Origin: Halarchaeum grantii
GTDB lineage: Archaea > Halobacteriota > Halobacteria > Halobacteriales > Halobacteriaceae
Reading direction: 5' to 3'
Length of the DNA stretch: 64,000 nucleotides
Assembly (NCBI RefSeq): GCF_014647455.2
Contig: NZ_BMPF01000005.1
Span: 62,001-126,000, forward strand
Shown here: piece by piece, positions 16,331 to 26,119 of the stretch
How positions within the stretch are numbered: position 1 is the stretch's first letter
Layout of the letters: each line of letters starts with the position of its first letter
The notes under the pieces: model-generated
Told to the model about the DNA's origin: nothing
Seen by the model: only the letters and a program-made list of their open reading frames with translations
Databases searched by the model: none
Position numbers and translations under genes: made by a program

Positions 16331-16687
16331 CTAGGCGTCCGTGTATTCGGCGAGCGAGTGGTTCGGGCTGTCGGTCGTCCATTTCCCGATCTGGATGACC
16401 GCGAAGGCGTCGATGGAGGCGTCGAGCGCGTCGTCGAGCGCTGAGCGAACCTCGGCGGGGAGGTCGGCGACGGGAATCGCGGTGAGCGGCCGACTGGTGA
16501 GGAAGTGGCTGCTCCCGAAGCCCGTCGGCGCGATGACGATGACGCGCTCGCTCTCGACGTCGCCGAGCGCGAGCTCGGCGTCCCGCCCCGAGAGCACCGT
16601 CGCGTCGAGGTCGTCGACCGGGAACAGCATCGTCGCGTCCCCGTGGTCGATGCTCCCACCTGACCGCCCGAAATGCCCTTTGAGCAT
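16331..16687 (-). CDS. Hypothetical protein, 118 residues
   Basis: I do not recognise this protein. It begins MLKGHFGRSGGSIDHGDATM and has alternating strand-like segments (RVIVIAPTGFGSS, RPLTAIPVADLP) then a helix and FAVIQIGKWTTDSPNHSL. It is soluble and acidic. The start codon sits inside an AT-rich inverted repeat; an internal ATG at 16630 would remove the first 19 residues. It is divergent from the CBS-domain gene and convergent with the cyclase gene. Confidence 0.5.
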   Translation of the reverse strand: MLKGHFGRSGGSIDHGDATMLFPVDDLDATVLSGRDAELALGDVESERVIVIAPTGFGSSHFLTSRPLTAIPVADLPAEVRSALDDALDASIDAFAVIQIGKWTTDSPNHSLAEYTDA

Positions 16688-16709
16688 AATAAGTTGAAAA
16701 TATATGCTC
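16682..16709. promoter_or_regulatory. Inverted repeat over a start codon
   Basis: Arms GAGCATA (16682-16688) and TATGCTC (16703-16709) with a 14-bp AT-rich spacer that includes AAATATAT. The left arm overlaps the start codon of the 118-residue gene. The spot lies between divergent genes and looks like an operator. Confidence 0.4.
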
Positions 16710-16792
16710 TACAGGCATCAGTGTTGTGGCGGGGTCGTCAGGACTGACACGGTATCCCCACCATTGAGTGGCCCGGACGACGACGAGGGACT

Positions 16793-17647
16793 ATGCCTCG
16801 CGACCTCTACGACTGTACGGCGGGCGAACTCGCCACCAGCCCCGTCGAGCATCTCTCGCACGACACCGCTCCGAGCGACGCCGCGACGTGGCTCGCCGAG
16901 AACGGCTACGACGCCGCGCCGATCTATCGCGACGGCGACCCCGTCGGCTTCGTCCACGAGGACGACGTCACCGCCGACGCCACGGGCACGCTCGAGGACG
17001 CCCTCACGCCGCTCACGATCACCCACATGATCAGCGGCGACGCCGCCTTCCCCGCCGTCCTCGACGCCCTCACCGAACACTCGGCCTACTTCCTCGGCGG
17101 GCACAACCACGTCAGCGGCGTCCTCACCCGCGCCGACCTCAACACCGCCCCCGCGCGCATCTCCCTCTTCGACCGCATCACCTACCTCGAAGAACACCTC
17201 CGCGAACTCGTCCTCGCGGAAGCGCCCGACTGGAAGCGGACGTCCGTCACCGTCGGCGAACTCGACGCCATCGAGGAGCGCTACGCGGACGCCCGCGCGG
17301 CGAACGTCGCCCTCTCCGAGATTCACTACGCGCAGTTCTCGACGCTCGAAACCATCGTCACCGACGTCGAGGCCTGCTGGCGGGCGTGTGGCTTCTCGCA
17401 AAGCGGCACCGCGGACTCCCGGCTCCACGCCGTCACCGAACTCCGCAACGACGTCGCACACGCTAACCTCCTCGTCGAGAACACCGACAGCGACGACTTC
17501 CTCAGTAGCGGCCGCACCACCGAGAACCTCCGCGAGACGCTCGACACCATCACGCGGATACTCGCGTCCCTCCGGGACGCGGGCTACGACCCGGATTCGT
17601 CCGGCGACTCCTCCCGCTCACCGGACGAATCCGAGGCGGAGGCGTAG
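16793..17647 (+). CDS. CBS-domain protein with helical C-terminus
   Basis: Residues about 8-115 of this 284-residue protein read as a pair of CBS repeats: YDAAPIYRDGDPVGFVHEDD, then a second unit ending YFLGGHNHVSGVLTRADLN. Such pairs usually bind adenosine nucleotides. Residues about 120-260 form a long helical region with RLHAVTELRNDVAHANLLV, which resembles the MAE_28990/HEPN-like RNDVAH motif found in apparent nucleotide-processing or RNase-like helical domains. The tail is Ser/Asp-rich. A sensor controlling a helical effector domain is a fair inference; no partner gene is adjacent. Confidence 0.65.
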   Translation: MPRDLYDCTAGELATSPVEHLSHDTAPSDAATWLAENGYDAAPIYRDGDPVGFVHEDDVTADATGTLEDALTPLTITHMISGDAAFPAVLDALTEHSAYFLGGHNHVSGVLTRADLNTAPARISLFDRITYLEEHLRELVLAEAPDWKRTSVTVGELDAIEERYADARAANVALSEIHYAQFSTLETIVTDVEACWRACGFSQSGTADSRLHAVTELRNDVAHANLLVENTDSDDFLSSGRTTENLRETLDTITRILASLRDAGYDPDSSGDSSRSPDESEAEA

Positions 17648-17701
17648 GCCGAGGGGTCAGGAGATCGATCGTGCAGAGACGAACGGAGAGAGTGTGCGGC
17701 C

Positions 17702-19189
17702 TCACGCGGGGAGGTCGAGTCGCGTGAGGTCGAGGTTCTCGGCGACGAGGGTCGCGGCGCGGTCGAACGGCATCTCGGGGTCGGCGGACGAGTCGGGGGG
17801 CCGGGTGTCGGCGTGGGCGTAGACGTCGTCGCGGAACGCTCGGCGGACGGCCCGGTTCTCGAAGAGCCCGTGGAGGTAGGTGCCGAGGACGCCGCCGGTC
17901 GCGGCGCTCCGGTCGCCGAGCGGGCGGGCGACGTCGCGAACGGGGGTCGTTCGACCCATGTGGATCTCGTAGCCGGTGGCGGTGCCGCTCGCGCCGCTGA
18001 TCGGGGCGACGCCGTCGACGGTCACGGTGACTCGCTCGAGGTGTTTGTCCTCGCGGAACCGCGTTTCGACGGGGAGATAGCCGAGACCGGGGACGGTGTC
18101 GTGGGCGTCGACGCTCTCGATGCCGGCGTCGAGGATGCGTTCGCCGAGCAGTTGGTAGCCGCCGCAGAGGCCGACGATGGGGCCGTCGAATCCCGCGAGG
18201 GCGTCGTCGAAGCCGGCGTCGCGGAGCGCGAGCAGGTCGTCGACGGTGTTCTTCGTGCCGGGGACGACGACGGCGTCGGCGTCGACGAGCGAGCCGTCGA
18301 GGGGGACGTATCGGACGCGAACGCCGGGTTCGGCGGCGAGCGGTTCGAGGTCGGTGAAGTTCGAGATGTGGGGGAGGTGGGGGACGGCGACCGTCACTGC
18401 CCGGTCGGACGGGACGCCGTCGTCGCCGCCGACGGTGCGTGTGTCCCCACTGGAGGGGAGGGAGACGGAGTCCTCGGCGGGGAGGCCGGGGTCGTCGTAA
18501 GGGAGGACGCCGAGGATGGGGACGCCGGTTCGGGACTCGATCTCGTCGATGCCGGCCTCGAGGAGCGCGGGGTCGCCGCGGAACTTCGTGATGGCGGCGC
18601 CGACGACGCGCTCGCGGACGGCCTCAGGGAGCAACTCGAGGGTGCCGTAGAGGCTGGCGAACGCGCCGCCGCGCTCGATGTCGACGAGGAGGAGGATGTC
18701 GGCGTCGGCGAACACCGCCGTTTCGACGTTGGCGAGGTCGCGGTCGTGGAGGTTGATTTCGGCGATACTGCCCGCGCCCTCGGCGACGACGACGTCGTGC
18801 TCGCGGGCGAGGCGCTCGTAGGACTCGACGGCGGCGTCGCGCGCGGTCTGCCAGTGCTCATCGTAGTAGCTGCCGGCGTCGTAGTGGCCGACGGCCTCGC
18901 CCTGGACGACGAGTTGGCTCTCGGCGTCGCCGCGCGGCTTCAGGAGGACGGGATTGACGTCGGTCGTCGGCGTGATGCCGGCGGCGCGCGCCTGCGTGTA
19001 CTGGGAGACGCCGATTTCGCCGGGGTCGCCGTCTGGCGTCGCGACGACGCGCGCGTTGTTGCTCATGTTCTGGGCCTTGTAGGGCGCGACGGCAACGCCG
19101 CGCTCGGCGAGGAGGCGACAGAGGCCCGCGGCGACGGTGCTCTTCCCGACGTGGCTCGCCGTCCCCGCGACCAGCAGCGTCTTCGTCAT
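17702..19189 (-). CDS. cbiP: Cobyric acid synthase CbiP (CobQ)
   Basis: A 495-residue glutamine-dependent amidotransferase that amidates adenosylcobyrinic acid diamide at four side chains to give cobyric acid. The N-terminal dethiobiotin-synthetase-like domain shows [16 protein letters not shown] and [12 protein letters not shown]. The C-terminal class I glutaminase domain has the nucleophile Cys in [11 protein letters not shown] and a late His in [11 protein letters not shown]. Length and both domains are normal. It is the last gene of the minus-strand cobalamin operon and directly follows the adenosyltransferase gene. It converges with the CBS-domain gene, from which 54 bp separate it. Confidence 0.95.
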   Translation of the reverse strand: MTKTLLVAGTASHVGKSTVAAGLCRLLAERGVAVAPYKAQNMSNNARVVATPDGDPGEIGVSQYTQARAAGITPTTDVNPVLLKPRGDAESQLVVQGEAVGHYDAGSYYDEHWQTARDAAVESYERLAREHDVVVAEGAGSIAEINLHDRDLANVETAVFADADILLLVDIERGGAFASLYGTLELLPEAVRERVVGAAITKFRGDPALLEAGIDEIESRTGVPILGVLPYDDPGLPAEDSVSLPSSGDTRTVGGDDGVPSDRAVTVAVPHLPHISNFTDLEPLAAEPGVRVRYVPLDGSLVDADAVVVPGTKNTVDDLLALRDAGFDDALAGFDGPIVGLCGGYQLLGERILDAGIESVDAHDTVPGLGYLPVETRFREDKHLERVTVTVDGVAPISGASGTATGYEIHMGRTTPVRDVARPLGDRSAATGGVLGTYLHGLFENRAVRRAFRDDVYAHADTRPPDSSADPEMPFDRAATLVAENLDLTRLDLPA

Positions 19190-19903
19190 CTAATACTCGG
19201 TGCCCTTTCGCGCGCGCTGGCCCGCGTCGATGGGGTGTTTCTCCTTCGCCACCTGCGTCACGAGGTCGGCGTGCTCGTAGAGGTAGTCGGGCTTCGTGTG
19301 GCTCCCGGTGAGCACGAGTTCGAGGTCGTCGGGCTTCGATTCGACGAGCCCCAGAATATCGGACTCCTCGAGGAGCCCCTGGTCGACGGCGTAGAGGGCT
19401 TCGTCGAGGATGAGCATGTGGACGCCGTCGTCGGCGGGCGCGTCGAGTGTGAGCGCCCCCTCGACCCCCGTGGCGGCTTCGATGAGTTCGCGTGCGCGCT
19501 CGAGGCCCGCACGCGCTTTCGCGGTGTGCTCGTCGTCGTCCGATCCATCGAGACGGCCGTGCCAGCCGTAGTGGCCGGTGTTCTCGTAGGAGAAGCCGGG
19601 GAACTGGTCGATGGCGTTGTACTCGCCGCGGGTGTCCTCGACGCTGGACGCGCCGCCCTTCATGAACTGGAGCATGTGGACGCGGTAGCCGTGGCCGGCG
19701 GCGCGAAAGCCCATCCCCATCGCGGCCGTCGTCTTCCCCTTCCCGTCGCCCCACCAGGCCTGCACGAGCCCGAACTCCTCGGGCTCGGCCGCCTCGATGC
19801 GGGTCGGCGTCGGGTTCCGCCCCTTCCCGGGGGTCTGGGCGAGCTGGTCGTCCGTCGCTTCTGTGCGGTCCGTGTCGTCGGTGGTGTCGGTGTGGTCGGT
19901 CAT
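19190..19903 (-). CDS. cobA: Cob(I)yrinic acid a,c-diamide adenosyltransferase
   Basis: A 237-residue BtuR/CobO/CobA-family enzyme that attaches the adenosyl group to the corrin cobalt. The P-loop reads WWGDGKGKTTAAMGMGFRAAGHG and is followed by HMLQFMKGG; the MLILDEALYAVDQG strand and the late VLTGSHTKPDYLYEHADLVT motif are typical. The first 45 residues are a Thr/Asp-rich extension not needed by the fold. It overlaps cbiA by four bases and abuts cbiP, so the three are co-translated steps of one pathway. Confidence 0.94.
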   Translation of the reverse strand: MTDHTDTTDDTDRTEATDDQLAQTPGKGRNPTPTRIEAAEPEEFGLVQAWWGDGKGKTTAAMGMGFRAAGHGYRVHMLQFMKGGASSVEDTRGEYNAIDQFPGFSYENTGHYGWHGRLDGSDDDEHTAKARAGLERARELIEAATGVEGALTLDAPADDGVHMLILDEALYAVDQGLLEESDILGLVESKPDDLELVLTGSHTKPDYLYEHADLVTQVAKEKHPIDAGQRARKGTEY

Positions 19904-21228
19904 AGGGAATCGGTGAGTCGGTCGAACGCACCGCTCGCGGCGTGGCGGTGGCAGTACGTGCCGACGGTCTCGTGCTCGGTGAGTCCGTCGTGGTCGTCGT
20001 CGATGCCGGTGCCGCGAACGACGTCGAAAGCGAACCGCGCGTCGGCGTCCGGCGAGAGCGAGGAGTAGTGGAACTCGTGGCCGTGCTGTGTCTCCCCACC
20101 GGCCGCCGTCAGGCCGTCGTCGCGGGCGCGGAGCGCGACGTGGTCGAGCGCCTGATAGCGCTCGTGCATCCGCACGTCGGCGGGGAGGACGCCCGCCATG
20201 TCGTAGGTGTCGCCGTCCGTGGTGGTGAGCGATTCACAGAGCGCCATGAGGCCGCCGCACTCCCCGAGGACGGGGAGGCCGTCGCTCGCGCGCCGGGCGA
20301 GGTCGTCGAGTGCGGGCGCGTCGGCGAGGTCGGCGGCGTGGCGTTCGGGGTAGCCACCGGGGAGGTAGACGGCATCGCAGTCCGGGAGGGCGTCGCCGGC
20401 GAGCGGCGAGAACGTCGCGACGTGCGCGCGCTCGCGGAGGCGCTCCAGCACGGCGGGGTACGCGAAGCAGAAGGCGGCGTCTCGCGCGACGGCGACGGTG
20501 CGCTCGCGGCGCGTGCTCGCTGGTTCGGGGTCGGGACGCGTCGGCGCGCGCGCGGCGTCGAGGAGGCGCTGTGTGCGGATCGGCTCGGCGGCCGCGTCGA
20601 GCGCTTCGTCCCCGAGCGGCGACTCCGTCCCGCGTTCGAGGCCGAGGTGGCGCTCGGGGATCTCGAGGTCGTCGCGCGGCGGCACCCGACCGTAGTACGT
20701 GAGCGACTCGGGGAGGGCGTCGCGGATGCCGTCGGCGTGCCGGCCGCCGTGCGCGCGCTGTGCGAGCACGCCGACGACGTCGACGTCGGCGTCGGCGTGC
20801 GCGGCGTACTCACGAAAGCCGAGCGCGCTCGCGGCGACGCTCTGCATCCCCGCGCTCGCGTCCACGACGAGGACGACGGGCAGGTCGAGCGCCGCCGCGA
20901 CGTCGGCGGTGCTCGCCACGGACCCGTCGTAGAGCCCCATCATGCCCTCAACGACGCAGACGTCCGGGGTGCCGCCCGAATCGGTCGCTGTAGCGTCTTC
21001 TGCGCGGTAGTAGTTCCGTCGCATCCCCGTCCGGCCTTCGAGCCACGGGTCGAGCGTTCGGGAGGGCCGACCGGTGACGGCTTCGTGGTGGCTCGGGTCG
21101 ATGAAGTCCGGGCCGGCCTTCGCGGCCTGCACCGTGTGGCCGGCGCGCTCGAGCGCACGACAGACCGCGAGCGTCGCCACGGTCTTCCCGACGCCCGACG
21201 CCGTGCCCGCGAGGACGACGCCCTTCAT
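19900..21228 (-). CDS. cbiA: Cobyrinic acid a,c-diamide synthase CbiA (CobB)
   Basis: A 442-residue amidotransferase that amidates carboxylates a and c of cobyrinic acid. The synthetase domain begins MKGVVLAGTASGVGKTVATL and has KAGPDFIDPSHHEAVTG; the glutaminase domain has GECGGLMALCESL with the nucleophile Cys and a closing HRHAASGAFDRL. Domain order and length fit CbiA. It overlaps cbiZ and cobA by four bases each (ATGA-type junctions). Confidence 0.94.
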   Translation of the reverse strand: MKGVVLAGTASGVGKTVATLAVCRALERAGHTVQAAKAGPDFIDPSHHEAVTGRPSRTLDPWLEGRTGMRRNYYRAEDATATDSGGTPDVCVVEGMMGLYDGSVASTADVAAALDLPVVLVVDASAGMQSVAASALGFREYAAHADADVDVVGVLAQRAHGGRHADGIRDALPESLTYYGRVPPRDDLEIPERHLGLERGTESPLGDEALDAAAEPIRTQRLLDAARAPTRPDPEPASTRRERTVAVARDAAFCFAYPAVLERLRERAHVATFSPLAGDALPDCDAVYLPGGYPERHAADLADAPALDDLARRASDGLPVLGECGGLMALCESLTTTDGDTYDMAGVLPADVRMHERYQALDHVALRARDDGLTAAGGETQHGHEFHYSSLSPDADARFAFDVVRGTGIDDDHDGLTEHETVGTYCHRHAASGAFDRLTDSL

Positions 21229-21923
21229 ACGCGGAACACCTCGGCGGACCGGGTCGTGACGACGCCGTGGTCGGCGTCGGCGACGGCCGCCGGGAAGTCA
21301 CCCTCGGGGTAGCGCGAGCGGAGGCTCGCCCGGACGGCGTCGCGGACGCACGCCCGCGCCGCCGCCCCCACCTCGGTCCCGCTTCCCGCGAACGTCGCCG
21401 GCTCACCGCTCGGGTTCGCGCCCGCGACGACCGCGTCCGTCGTCGTCCCCGGGAAGCCGGTCTCGGCGAGCAGCGTCGCGGTCTTCGCCTCCACGGCGAC
21501 CGAGAGGAGCGTCGCGAGCGCGGCGTCGTCGAGCGCGCGCGCCGTCCCGAGCACGACGTTCACCGTGCCGACGCTCGGCTCCTGCGTCTCGGGTTCCTCA
21601 GTATCGCGCTCGCCGTCCATCGGAAGGGCGGCGGGGTTCGACACGCCGGCGGTCGCGTACGCCGTCACGCGCTCGCTTCGCGCGCCGCGAGCGTGCGACA
21701 TCGCGACGCCGGTGAGGAGCGTCGGCCCCGCCGTCCCGAACCCCGCGTCGTCCCGGCGCTCGGCCGCGTACGCGCTGAGGTCCGTTCGGGACCAGCCCTC
21801 GGGCACGGAGACGTTGTAGGCGGCGTCGGCGTCGACGTAGCCGCCGTCCCAGCCGGTCGAGAGCCAGCGCGCGCCCGACGCGGCGACGCGGAGGACGCCC
21901 TCGCGGACGGTAGCGTCAAACAT
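21225..21923 (-). CDS. cbiZ: Adenosylcobinamide amidohydrolase CbiZ
   Basis: A 232-residue CbiZ-family protein, which in archaea cleaves the aminopropanol arm of adenosylcobinamide to give adenosylcobyric acid for salvage. Conserved features are RWLSTGWDGGYVDADAAYNVSV near the N-terminus (cut here to WLSTGWDGGY), LLTGVAMSHARG, VTAYATAGVSNPAALP, and GTVNVVLGTARALDDAAL. The late segment TTDAVVAGANP is also typical. Start ATG at 21923 overlaps the end of cobD by eight bases. Its presence with btuFCD shows the cell can recover exogenous corrinoids. Confidence 0.92.
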   Translation of the reverse strand: MFDATVREGVLRVAASGARWLSTGWDGGYVDADAAYNVSVPEGWSRTDLSAYAAERRDDAGFGTAGPTLLTGVAMSHARGARSERVTAYATAGVSNPAALPMDGERDTEEPETQEPSVGTVNVVLGTARALDDAALATLLSVAVEAKTATLLAETGFPGTTTDAVVAGANPSGEPATFAGSGTEVGAAARACVRDAVRASLRSRYPEGDFPAAVADADHGVVTTRSAEVFRV

Positions 21924-22923
21924 CGAGGGCCTCCAGCAGTCGGTCGTTCTCCTCGCGCGTGCGGACGGCGACGCGGACGTGCGAGTCGAGTCCGCGGAAC
22001 GTCGTCGCGTCCCGCACCGCGACGCCGCGTTCGCGCGCCCTCGTGACGACCTCCTCGACCCCGCGGTCGCCGACGTCGAGGAGGAGGAACGGCGCGTCCG
22101 ACGGTGCGACCGCGAAGCGCTCGGCGAGCGCATCGCGGAGTCGCGCGCGCTCCTCGCGGACGCGCCGCCGGGTGTCGGCGACGAACGCCTCGTCCCGCAT
22201 GCAGTGTTCGCCGACGGCGAGCGCGGGCGCGCCGACGTTCCACGTGCGGCGCGCGGCGGCGAGTCGCTCGTATCGGTCGCCGGTCGCGGCGGCGAACCCG
22301 GCGCGAAGCCCCGGGAGGCCGAAGAGCTTGGTGAGCGAGCGCGCGACGACGACGCCGTCGCGGCCGGCGAGCGAGGGCTGGTCGGTGAACCCGAGGAAAG
22401 CCTCGTCCACGAGGAGCGTCGTCCCCGCGTCTGCACAGGCGTCCGCGAACGCGCGGAGGGCGTCAGCGTCGTAACACTCGCCGGTCGGGTTGTTCGGGTT
22501 GCAGACGACGGCGAGCGCGTACTCGTCGGGATCGGCGTCCAGCACCTCGTCGTGCGGGACGAAGACCGGATTCGCGCCCTGCAAGCGGACCTCACGGGCG
22601 TACTCGGCGAAGCTCGGCGCGGGCACGAGCACGTCGTCGCCCGCCGTGACGGACACCTCGACGGCGAGGCGGATGGCGGCGAGGCCGCCGGGCGTCGCGA
22701 CGACGTCGCCGGGCGCGCAGTCGACGTAGTCGGCGGCGGCCTCGCGATACGCGCGCGGCGGCTCGACGGGGTAGGTTCGGGCGGCGTCGAGCGCGTCCGC
22801 GTAGACGTCGCGGACGCCCGAGGGCACCCGGGGGTTCGTGTTCGCGCTGAAGTCCACGACATCGGGGTCGTCGCTACTCCCGTGGGGCTCGCGCCCGACG
22901 CGGCGAACGGCGTCAGGCTCCAT
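21916..22923 (-). CDS. cobD: L-threonine-O-3-phosphate decarboxylase CobD
   Basis: A 335-residue PLP-dependent class I/II aminotransferase-fold enzyme that makes aminopropanol phosphate for the nucleotide loop. Motifs include [46 protein letters not shown], and the PLP lysine in [19 protein letters not shown]. The ATG at 22923 fits the normal N-terminus. It overlaps cobT by eleven bases and cbiZ by eight. The product is the CbiB substrate. Confidence 0.92.
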   Translation of the reverse strand: MEPDAVRRVGREPHGSSDDPDVVDFSANTNPRVPSGVRDVYADALDAARTYPVEPPRAYREAAADYVDCAPGDVVATPGGLAAIRLAVEVSVTAGDDVLVPAPSFAEYAREVRLQGANPVFVPHDEVLDADPDEYALAVVCNPNNPTGECYDADALRAFADACADAGTTLLVDEAFLGFTDQPSLAGRDGVVVARSLTKLFGLPGLRAGFAAATGDRYERLAAARRTWNVGAPALAVGEHCMRDEAFVADTRRRVREERARLRDALAERFAVAPSDAPFLLLDVGDRGVEEVVTRARERGVAVRDATTFRGLDSHVRVAVRTREENDRLLEALDV

Positions 22924-23926
22924 CCGCGTCACCCCGTTCGTCGCCCACCAGTTCGTCGTAGCGCTCGACGAGTCGGTCGCGGACGGCCGCCATCGACACG
23001 CCGGCGTCGTCGGCGAGGGCGAGCGCGCCGCCCATGCCCGCGCCCTCCTTCGCGACGCCCGCGAGGTAGTGTTCGGTGGCGGCGTGGTCGGTGTGCTCGA
23101 AGCCGGGGTCGGTGACGCGGAGGTCGACGCCGAGGTCGTCGGCGGCCGCGCGGAGGTCGACGCCGTCGTCGTCGGCGACGAACGAGGTGGTGGCGAGCGC
23201 GAACGGGTCGTCGATGCCGCGATGGCGGACGAGCGTCGCGGCGGCGAGCATCTGCGTCCCGCCCGCGACGGTGACGGTCTTGCCCGCGTCGAGCGCGCCC
23301 TCGACGAGGCCGGCGATGGTGGCGAGCGTCGGGTCGCCCATCCGCCTGACGGCGGCAACCGGATCGCCGGAGAGGGCGCCGGGTTCGAGGCCGCTCGCAT
23401 CGAGGGCGTCCGCGACGACGTCGCGCTTGAGGGCGATTGGGTTCGTGGGGAGCGAGGAGGAGACGCCGTACTGCTCGCCGAGCGCGCGGAGGACGCCGAG
23501 CGCCGTCGTCGTCCCTCCGGGTATGGTTTCGCCGACGACGAGGCTCTCGTCGGGGTGGCCGCGAGCGTACTCGGCGGCGGCGTCGAACAGGGCGGCCGCG
23601 TTCGCCACCGGCTCGGGGTCGCGGACGTCGCGGCCGGGTTCGCTCCCGAGGCGGACGGCGGGCGCGGCGGTGCGCGCGGCCAGCCCCGCGTCGAGCGCGA
23701 CGACGTCGAAGCCGACGAGTTCGCGGACAGCGCGCGTCACGAGCGCCGGCGTCGGACAGCCGTCCGGGCTGACGGGGACGAACGGCGCGAAGACCGGGCG
23801 GCCGTAGGCGACGAGCTCGGCGTCCGCAGCCGGCGTCTGCGCCATCAGGTCGGGGCTCGCGCCGGCGGCGCTGATGCCGTCGATGGTCGCCGTCTCCGTC
23901 GTGCCGGCGACGAGCAGGACGGTCAC
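22913..23926 (-). CDS. cobT: Archaeal CobT-type nicotinate-nucleotide phosphoribosyltransferase
   Basis: A 337-residue protein of the archaeal CobT group, expected to activate the lower-ligand base as alpha-ribazole phosphate. Characteristic segments are [56 protein letters not shown] and [15 protein letters not shown]. The start is a GTG at 23926, whose first bases overlap the cobY stop by four. Without an experimental check the base used cannot be named. Confidence 0.88.
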   Translation of the reverse strand: MTVLLVAGTTETATIDGISAAGASPDLMAQTPAADAELVAYGRPVFAPFVPVSPDGCPTPALVTRAVRELVGFDVVALDAGLAARTAAPAVRLGSEPGRDVRDPEPVANAAALFDAAAEYARGHPDESLVVGETIPGGTTTALGVLRALGEQYGVSSSLPTNPIALKRDVVADALDASGLEPGALSGDPVAAVRRMGDPTLATIAGLVEGALDAGKTVTVAGGTQMLAAATLVRHRGIDDPFALATTSFVADDDGVDLRAAADDLGVDLRVTDPGFEHTDHAATEHYLAGVAKEGAGMGGALALADDAGVSMAAVRDRLVERYDELVGDERGDADGA

Positions 23927-24495
23927 AGCAACGCCTCCGCGAGGACGGCGTCGTCGAGGTGGTTCACGTTGACTGCGTAGCGTACGTCGTAACTGAGGAA
24001 CATGGTTTCGGTGTCGGTGTCGGCGACGACGTTGACGCCCGCCGGAGCGACTTCGCGGCCGTCGCGCTCGTAGGTCGTGTCGGCGCTCGCGCCGAGTTGA
24101 CGTTTCAGTTCGGCCGGAACGCAGACCTGCACGGCGTCGGTCACAGAGCCGGCGGCGGCGTGGGCGAGGACGCGGTTCACGGCGGCGCCGTCGAGGAGCG
24201 GGAGGTCGGCAGCGACGGTGAGAGCCGGGGTCTCGACGGCATCGAGCGCGACGTCGAGGTCGCTCACGTAGCCCGCACCGGGCGTCTCGACGGTGTCGAG
24301 GCCGCGCGCGTCGAGGTGTGCGGCGGTCTCGGGGGTCGCGGGGGTGACCGCCGCCGTGACCGAGTCGATGCGGCTCGCTGCGAGCGCGTCCAGCACGCGG
24401 TCGACCATCGGCCGGCCCGCGACGGGGAAGAGCGGTTTCTCCGCCTCCGTCTCGAGGCGGGTGCCGCGGCCGCCGCACATCACCAGTGCGTCCAC
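23923..24495 (-). CDS. cobY: GTP:adenosylcobinamide-phosphate guanylyltransferase CobY
   Basis: A 190-residue nucleotidyltransferase-fold enzyme, the archaeal replacement for bacterial CobU. The N-terminus [14 protein letters not shown] and [20 protein letters not shown] give the GTP-binding signature, followed by [20 protein letters not shown] with the metal-binding Asp region. The GTG at 24495 gives the family-typical N-terminus and overlaps cobS by 16 bases; an ATG at 24480 would remove the first strand. Confidence 0.92.
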   Translation of the reverse strand: MDALVMCGGRGTRLETEAEKPLFPVAGRPMVDRVLDALAASRIDSVTAAVTPATPETAAHLDARGLDTVETPGAGYVSDLDVALDAVETPALTVAADLPLLDGAAVNRVLAHAAAGSVTDAVQVCVPAELKRQLGASADTTYERDGREVAPAGVNVVADTDTETMFLSYDVRYAVNVNHLDDAVLAEALL

Positions 24496-25229
24496 GCGAT
24501 CACCCCCACGAGGAGCGCGGCGAGGCGCGCGAGTTCGTTCGACGCGCCGATGACGTCGCCGTTGATGCCGCCGAGGCGCCGCCGCGACCACGCGAGCACA
24601 CCGAGCGCGGCGAGCAGGGCCGCGCCGAGGGCGGTGGCGGCGGCCGGGTTCGGGTACGTCACGAGCGCGGCCGGGAGCGCGACGAGGAGGGGGAGCACGA
24701 GCGAGCGCGCGGAGAGGGAGTCGCTGACGGCCGCCCCGAGCCCGTCGTGGGTCGCGTCGCCGAGGCAGGCGACGGTCGCCATCGCGAGTTTCGCGCCGAC
24801 TTCGACGGCGAGGGCGAGCGCGGCGGCACGGAGCGGAAGCGTGGCGAGCCTCGCGGCGGCGACCCACGTGCCGAGGAGGACGAGCGCGAGCGCGAGCACC
24901 GCGCCGACGCCGACGGCGGAGTCTTTGAGAACGTCGCGGCGGCGCTCGGGCGTGGCGTCGCCGTGGACGGCGGCGGCGTCCCCGAGGTCGGCGACGGCGT
25001 CGGCGTGCGCGACGCCCGTGACGGCGTAGATGCCGAGCAGGTAGCCGAACCCGGTCAGGTCGGCGTCGAGACCGAGGAGGAAGGGCACTGTGAGGACGAG
25101 GCCGATGGGGTAGGCGGCGAGCGGGAAGGCTGCCGGCGACGCGCGGAAGGCGTCCCAGTCCCGCTCTCGGTGGCCGACCGGGAGGCGCGTGAGGAAGCCG
25201 AGCGCGCCACGGACGGCGCTCAGAGCCAC
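24480..25229 (-). CDS. cobS: Adenosylcobinamide-GDP ribazoletransferase CobS
   Basis: A 249-residue multi-pass membrane protein joining adenosylcobinamide-GDP and alpha-ribazole (phosphate), the last assembly step. The start region [18 protein letters not shown], the [24 protein letters not shown] metal-binding stretch (His and Asp rich) and [15 protein letters not shown] are classic CobS, and the C-terminal [17 protein letters not shown] matches the GGxxGDxxGAxxE motif. The start is a GTG at 25229 overlapping cbiB by ten bases. Confidence 0.93.
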   Translation of the reverse strand: MALSAVRGALGFLTRLPVGHRERDWDAFRASPAAFPLAAYPIGLVLTVPFLLGLDADLTGFGYLLGIYAVTGVAHADAVADLGDAAAVHGDATPERRRDVLKDSAVGVGAVLALALVLLGTWVAAARLATLPLRAAALALAVEVGAKLAMATVACLGDATHDGLGAAVSDSLSARSLVLPLLVALPAALVTYPNPAAATALGAALLAALGVLAWSRRRLGGINGDVIGASNELARLAALLVGVIAWTHW

Positions 25230-26119
25230 GCGACCACCCCGGTGGCGCCGACGGCGAGCACGCCCGCTCGGTTCACGATGCGGACGGCGCGCTCCGCGTC
25301 GGCGGTCGTCGGGAGGGGGGCGTCCGGGTTGAGCGTGTAGACGCCGGGTTTCTCGAGGCGGACGTCGAGCGCGGCGGCGAGCGCCGCCATCGGCCACCCG
25401 GAGTTCGGCGACGGCGGGGCGTGCGCCCACGTTTGCGCTCGCGGGAGCGCGCGACCGTCGACTGCGGCGAGCGCGACGAACACCGCGCTGACGCGCGCCG
25501 GAACCCACATGACGAGGTCGTCGAGTCGCGCGCTCGCGGTTCCGTGGGGCTTCGACGGGTAGCCGAGGACGGAGTCGTGCGTGTTCACGGCCTTCACCCA
25601 GACGGCGGCCGCGACGCCGAGCGCGAGCGTGAGCTGTGCGCCGACGGCGAACGCGAGGAGCGGCGCGACGAGGCCGTCCGCGAGGTTCTCGGCGGCGCTC
25701 TCCACGGCGGCGCTCCGGAGTTCGCCGTCGTCGAGGGCGGTCGTGTCGCGCCCGACGAGCCCGCGAATGCCCGACGGCGGTGCGTCGTCCGCCGCGTCGA
25801 TGCGGGCGACCACGTCGCCCGCGAGGTCGACGAGCATCCGGCGGCTCGTCGCCGAGAACAGCCAGAGGCCGGCGACGGCGACCCCGAGGACCGGGTGAAC
25901 GCGGAGCGCGCCGACGACGCTCGCGGCGGCGAATGCGGCGGCGACCAACGGGAGGCCGAGCGCGACGAGCGCGCCGACGACGCGCGGTCGCGGCCACTCG
26001 CGGTCGAGCGCATCGACGACGCGGCCGTAGAGCGCAACCGGGTGGACACGTCGCGGCGGCTCGGCGACGAGCGCGTCGAGGGCGACCGCGAGCGCGAGCG
26101 CCGCGAGCGCGCTCACCAC
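25220..26119 (-). CDS. cbiB: Adenosylcobinamide-phosphate synthase CbiB
   Basis: A 299-residue integral membrane enzyme joining adenosylcobyric acid with aminopropanol phosphate. Conserved features are RRVHPVALYGRVVDALDREW, SAAVESAAENLADGLVAPL, the VKAVNTHDSVLGYPSKPHG turn and the late APPSPNSGWPMAALAAALDVRLEKPG motif (two pieces), together typical of CbiB. It sits between the HAD phosphatase and cobS, overlapping both. Confidence 0.94.
   Translation of the reverse strand: MVSALAALALAVALDALVAEPPRRVHPVALYGRVVDALDREWPRPRVVGALVALGLPLVAAAFAAASVVGALRVHPVLGVAVAGLWLFSATSRRMLVDLAGDVVARIDAADDAPPSGIRGLVGRDTTALDDGELRSAAVESAAENLADGLVAPLLAFAVGAQLTLALGVAAAVWVKAVNTHDSVLGYPSKPHGTASARLDDLVMWVPARVSAVFVALAAVDGRALPRAQTWAHAPPSPNSGWPMAALAAALDVRLEKPGVYTLNPDAPLPTTADAERAVRIVNRAGVLAVGATGVVAWL

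Noticed and set aside
17813..20068. 751-codon plus-strand open frame opposite cbiP and cobA
   Set aside because: Shadow of the real minus-strand cobalamin genes; high-GC genomes keep antisense frames open. Composition is Val/Gly/Asp-repetitive and without domains.
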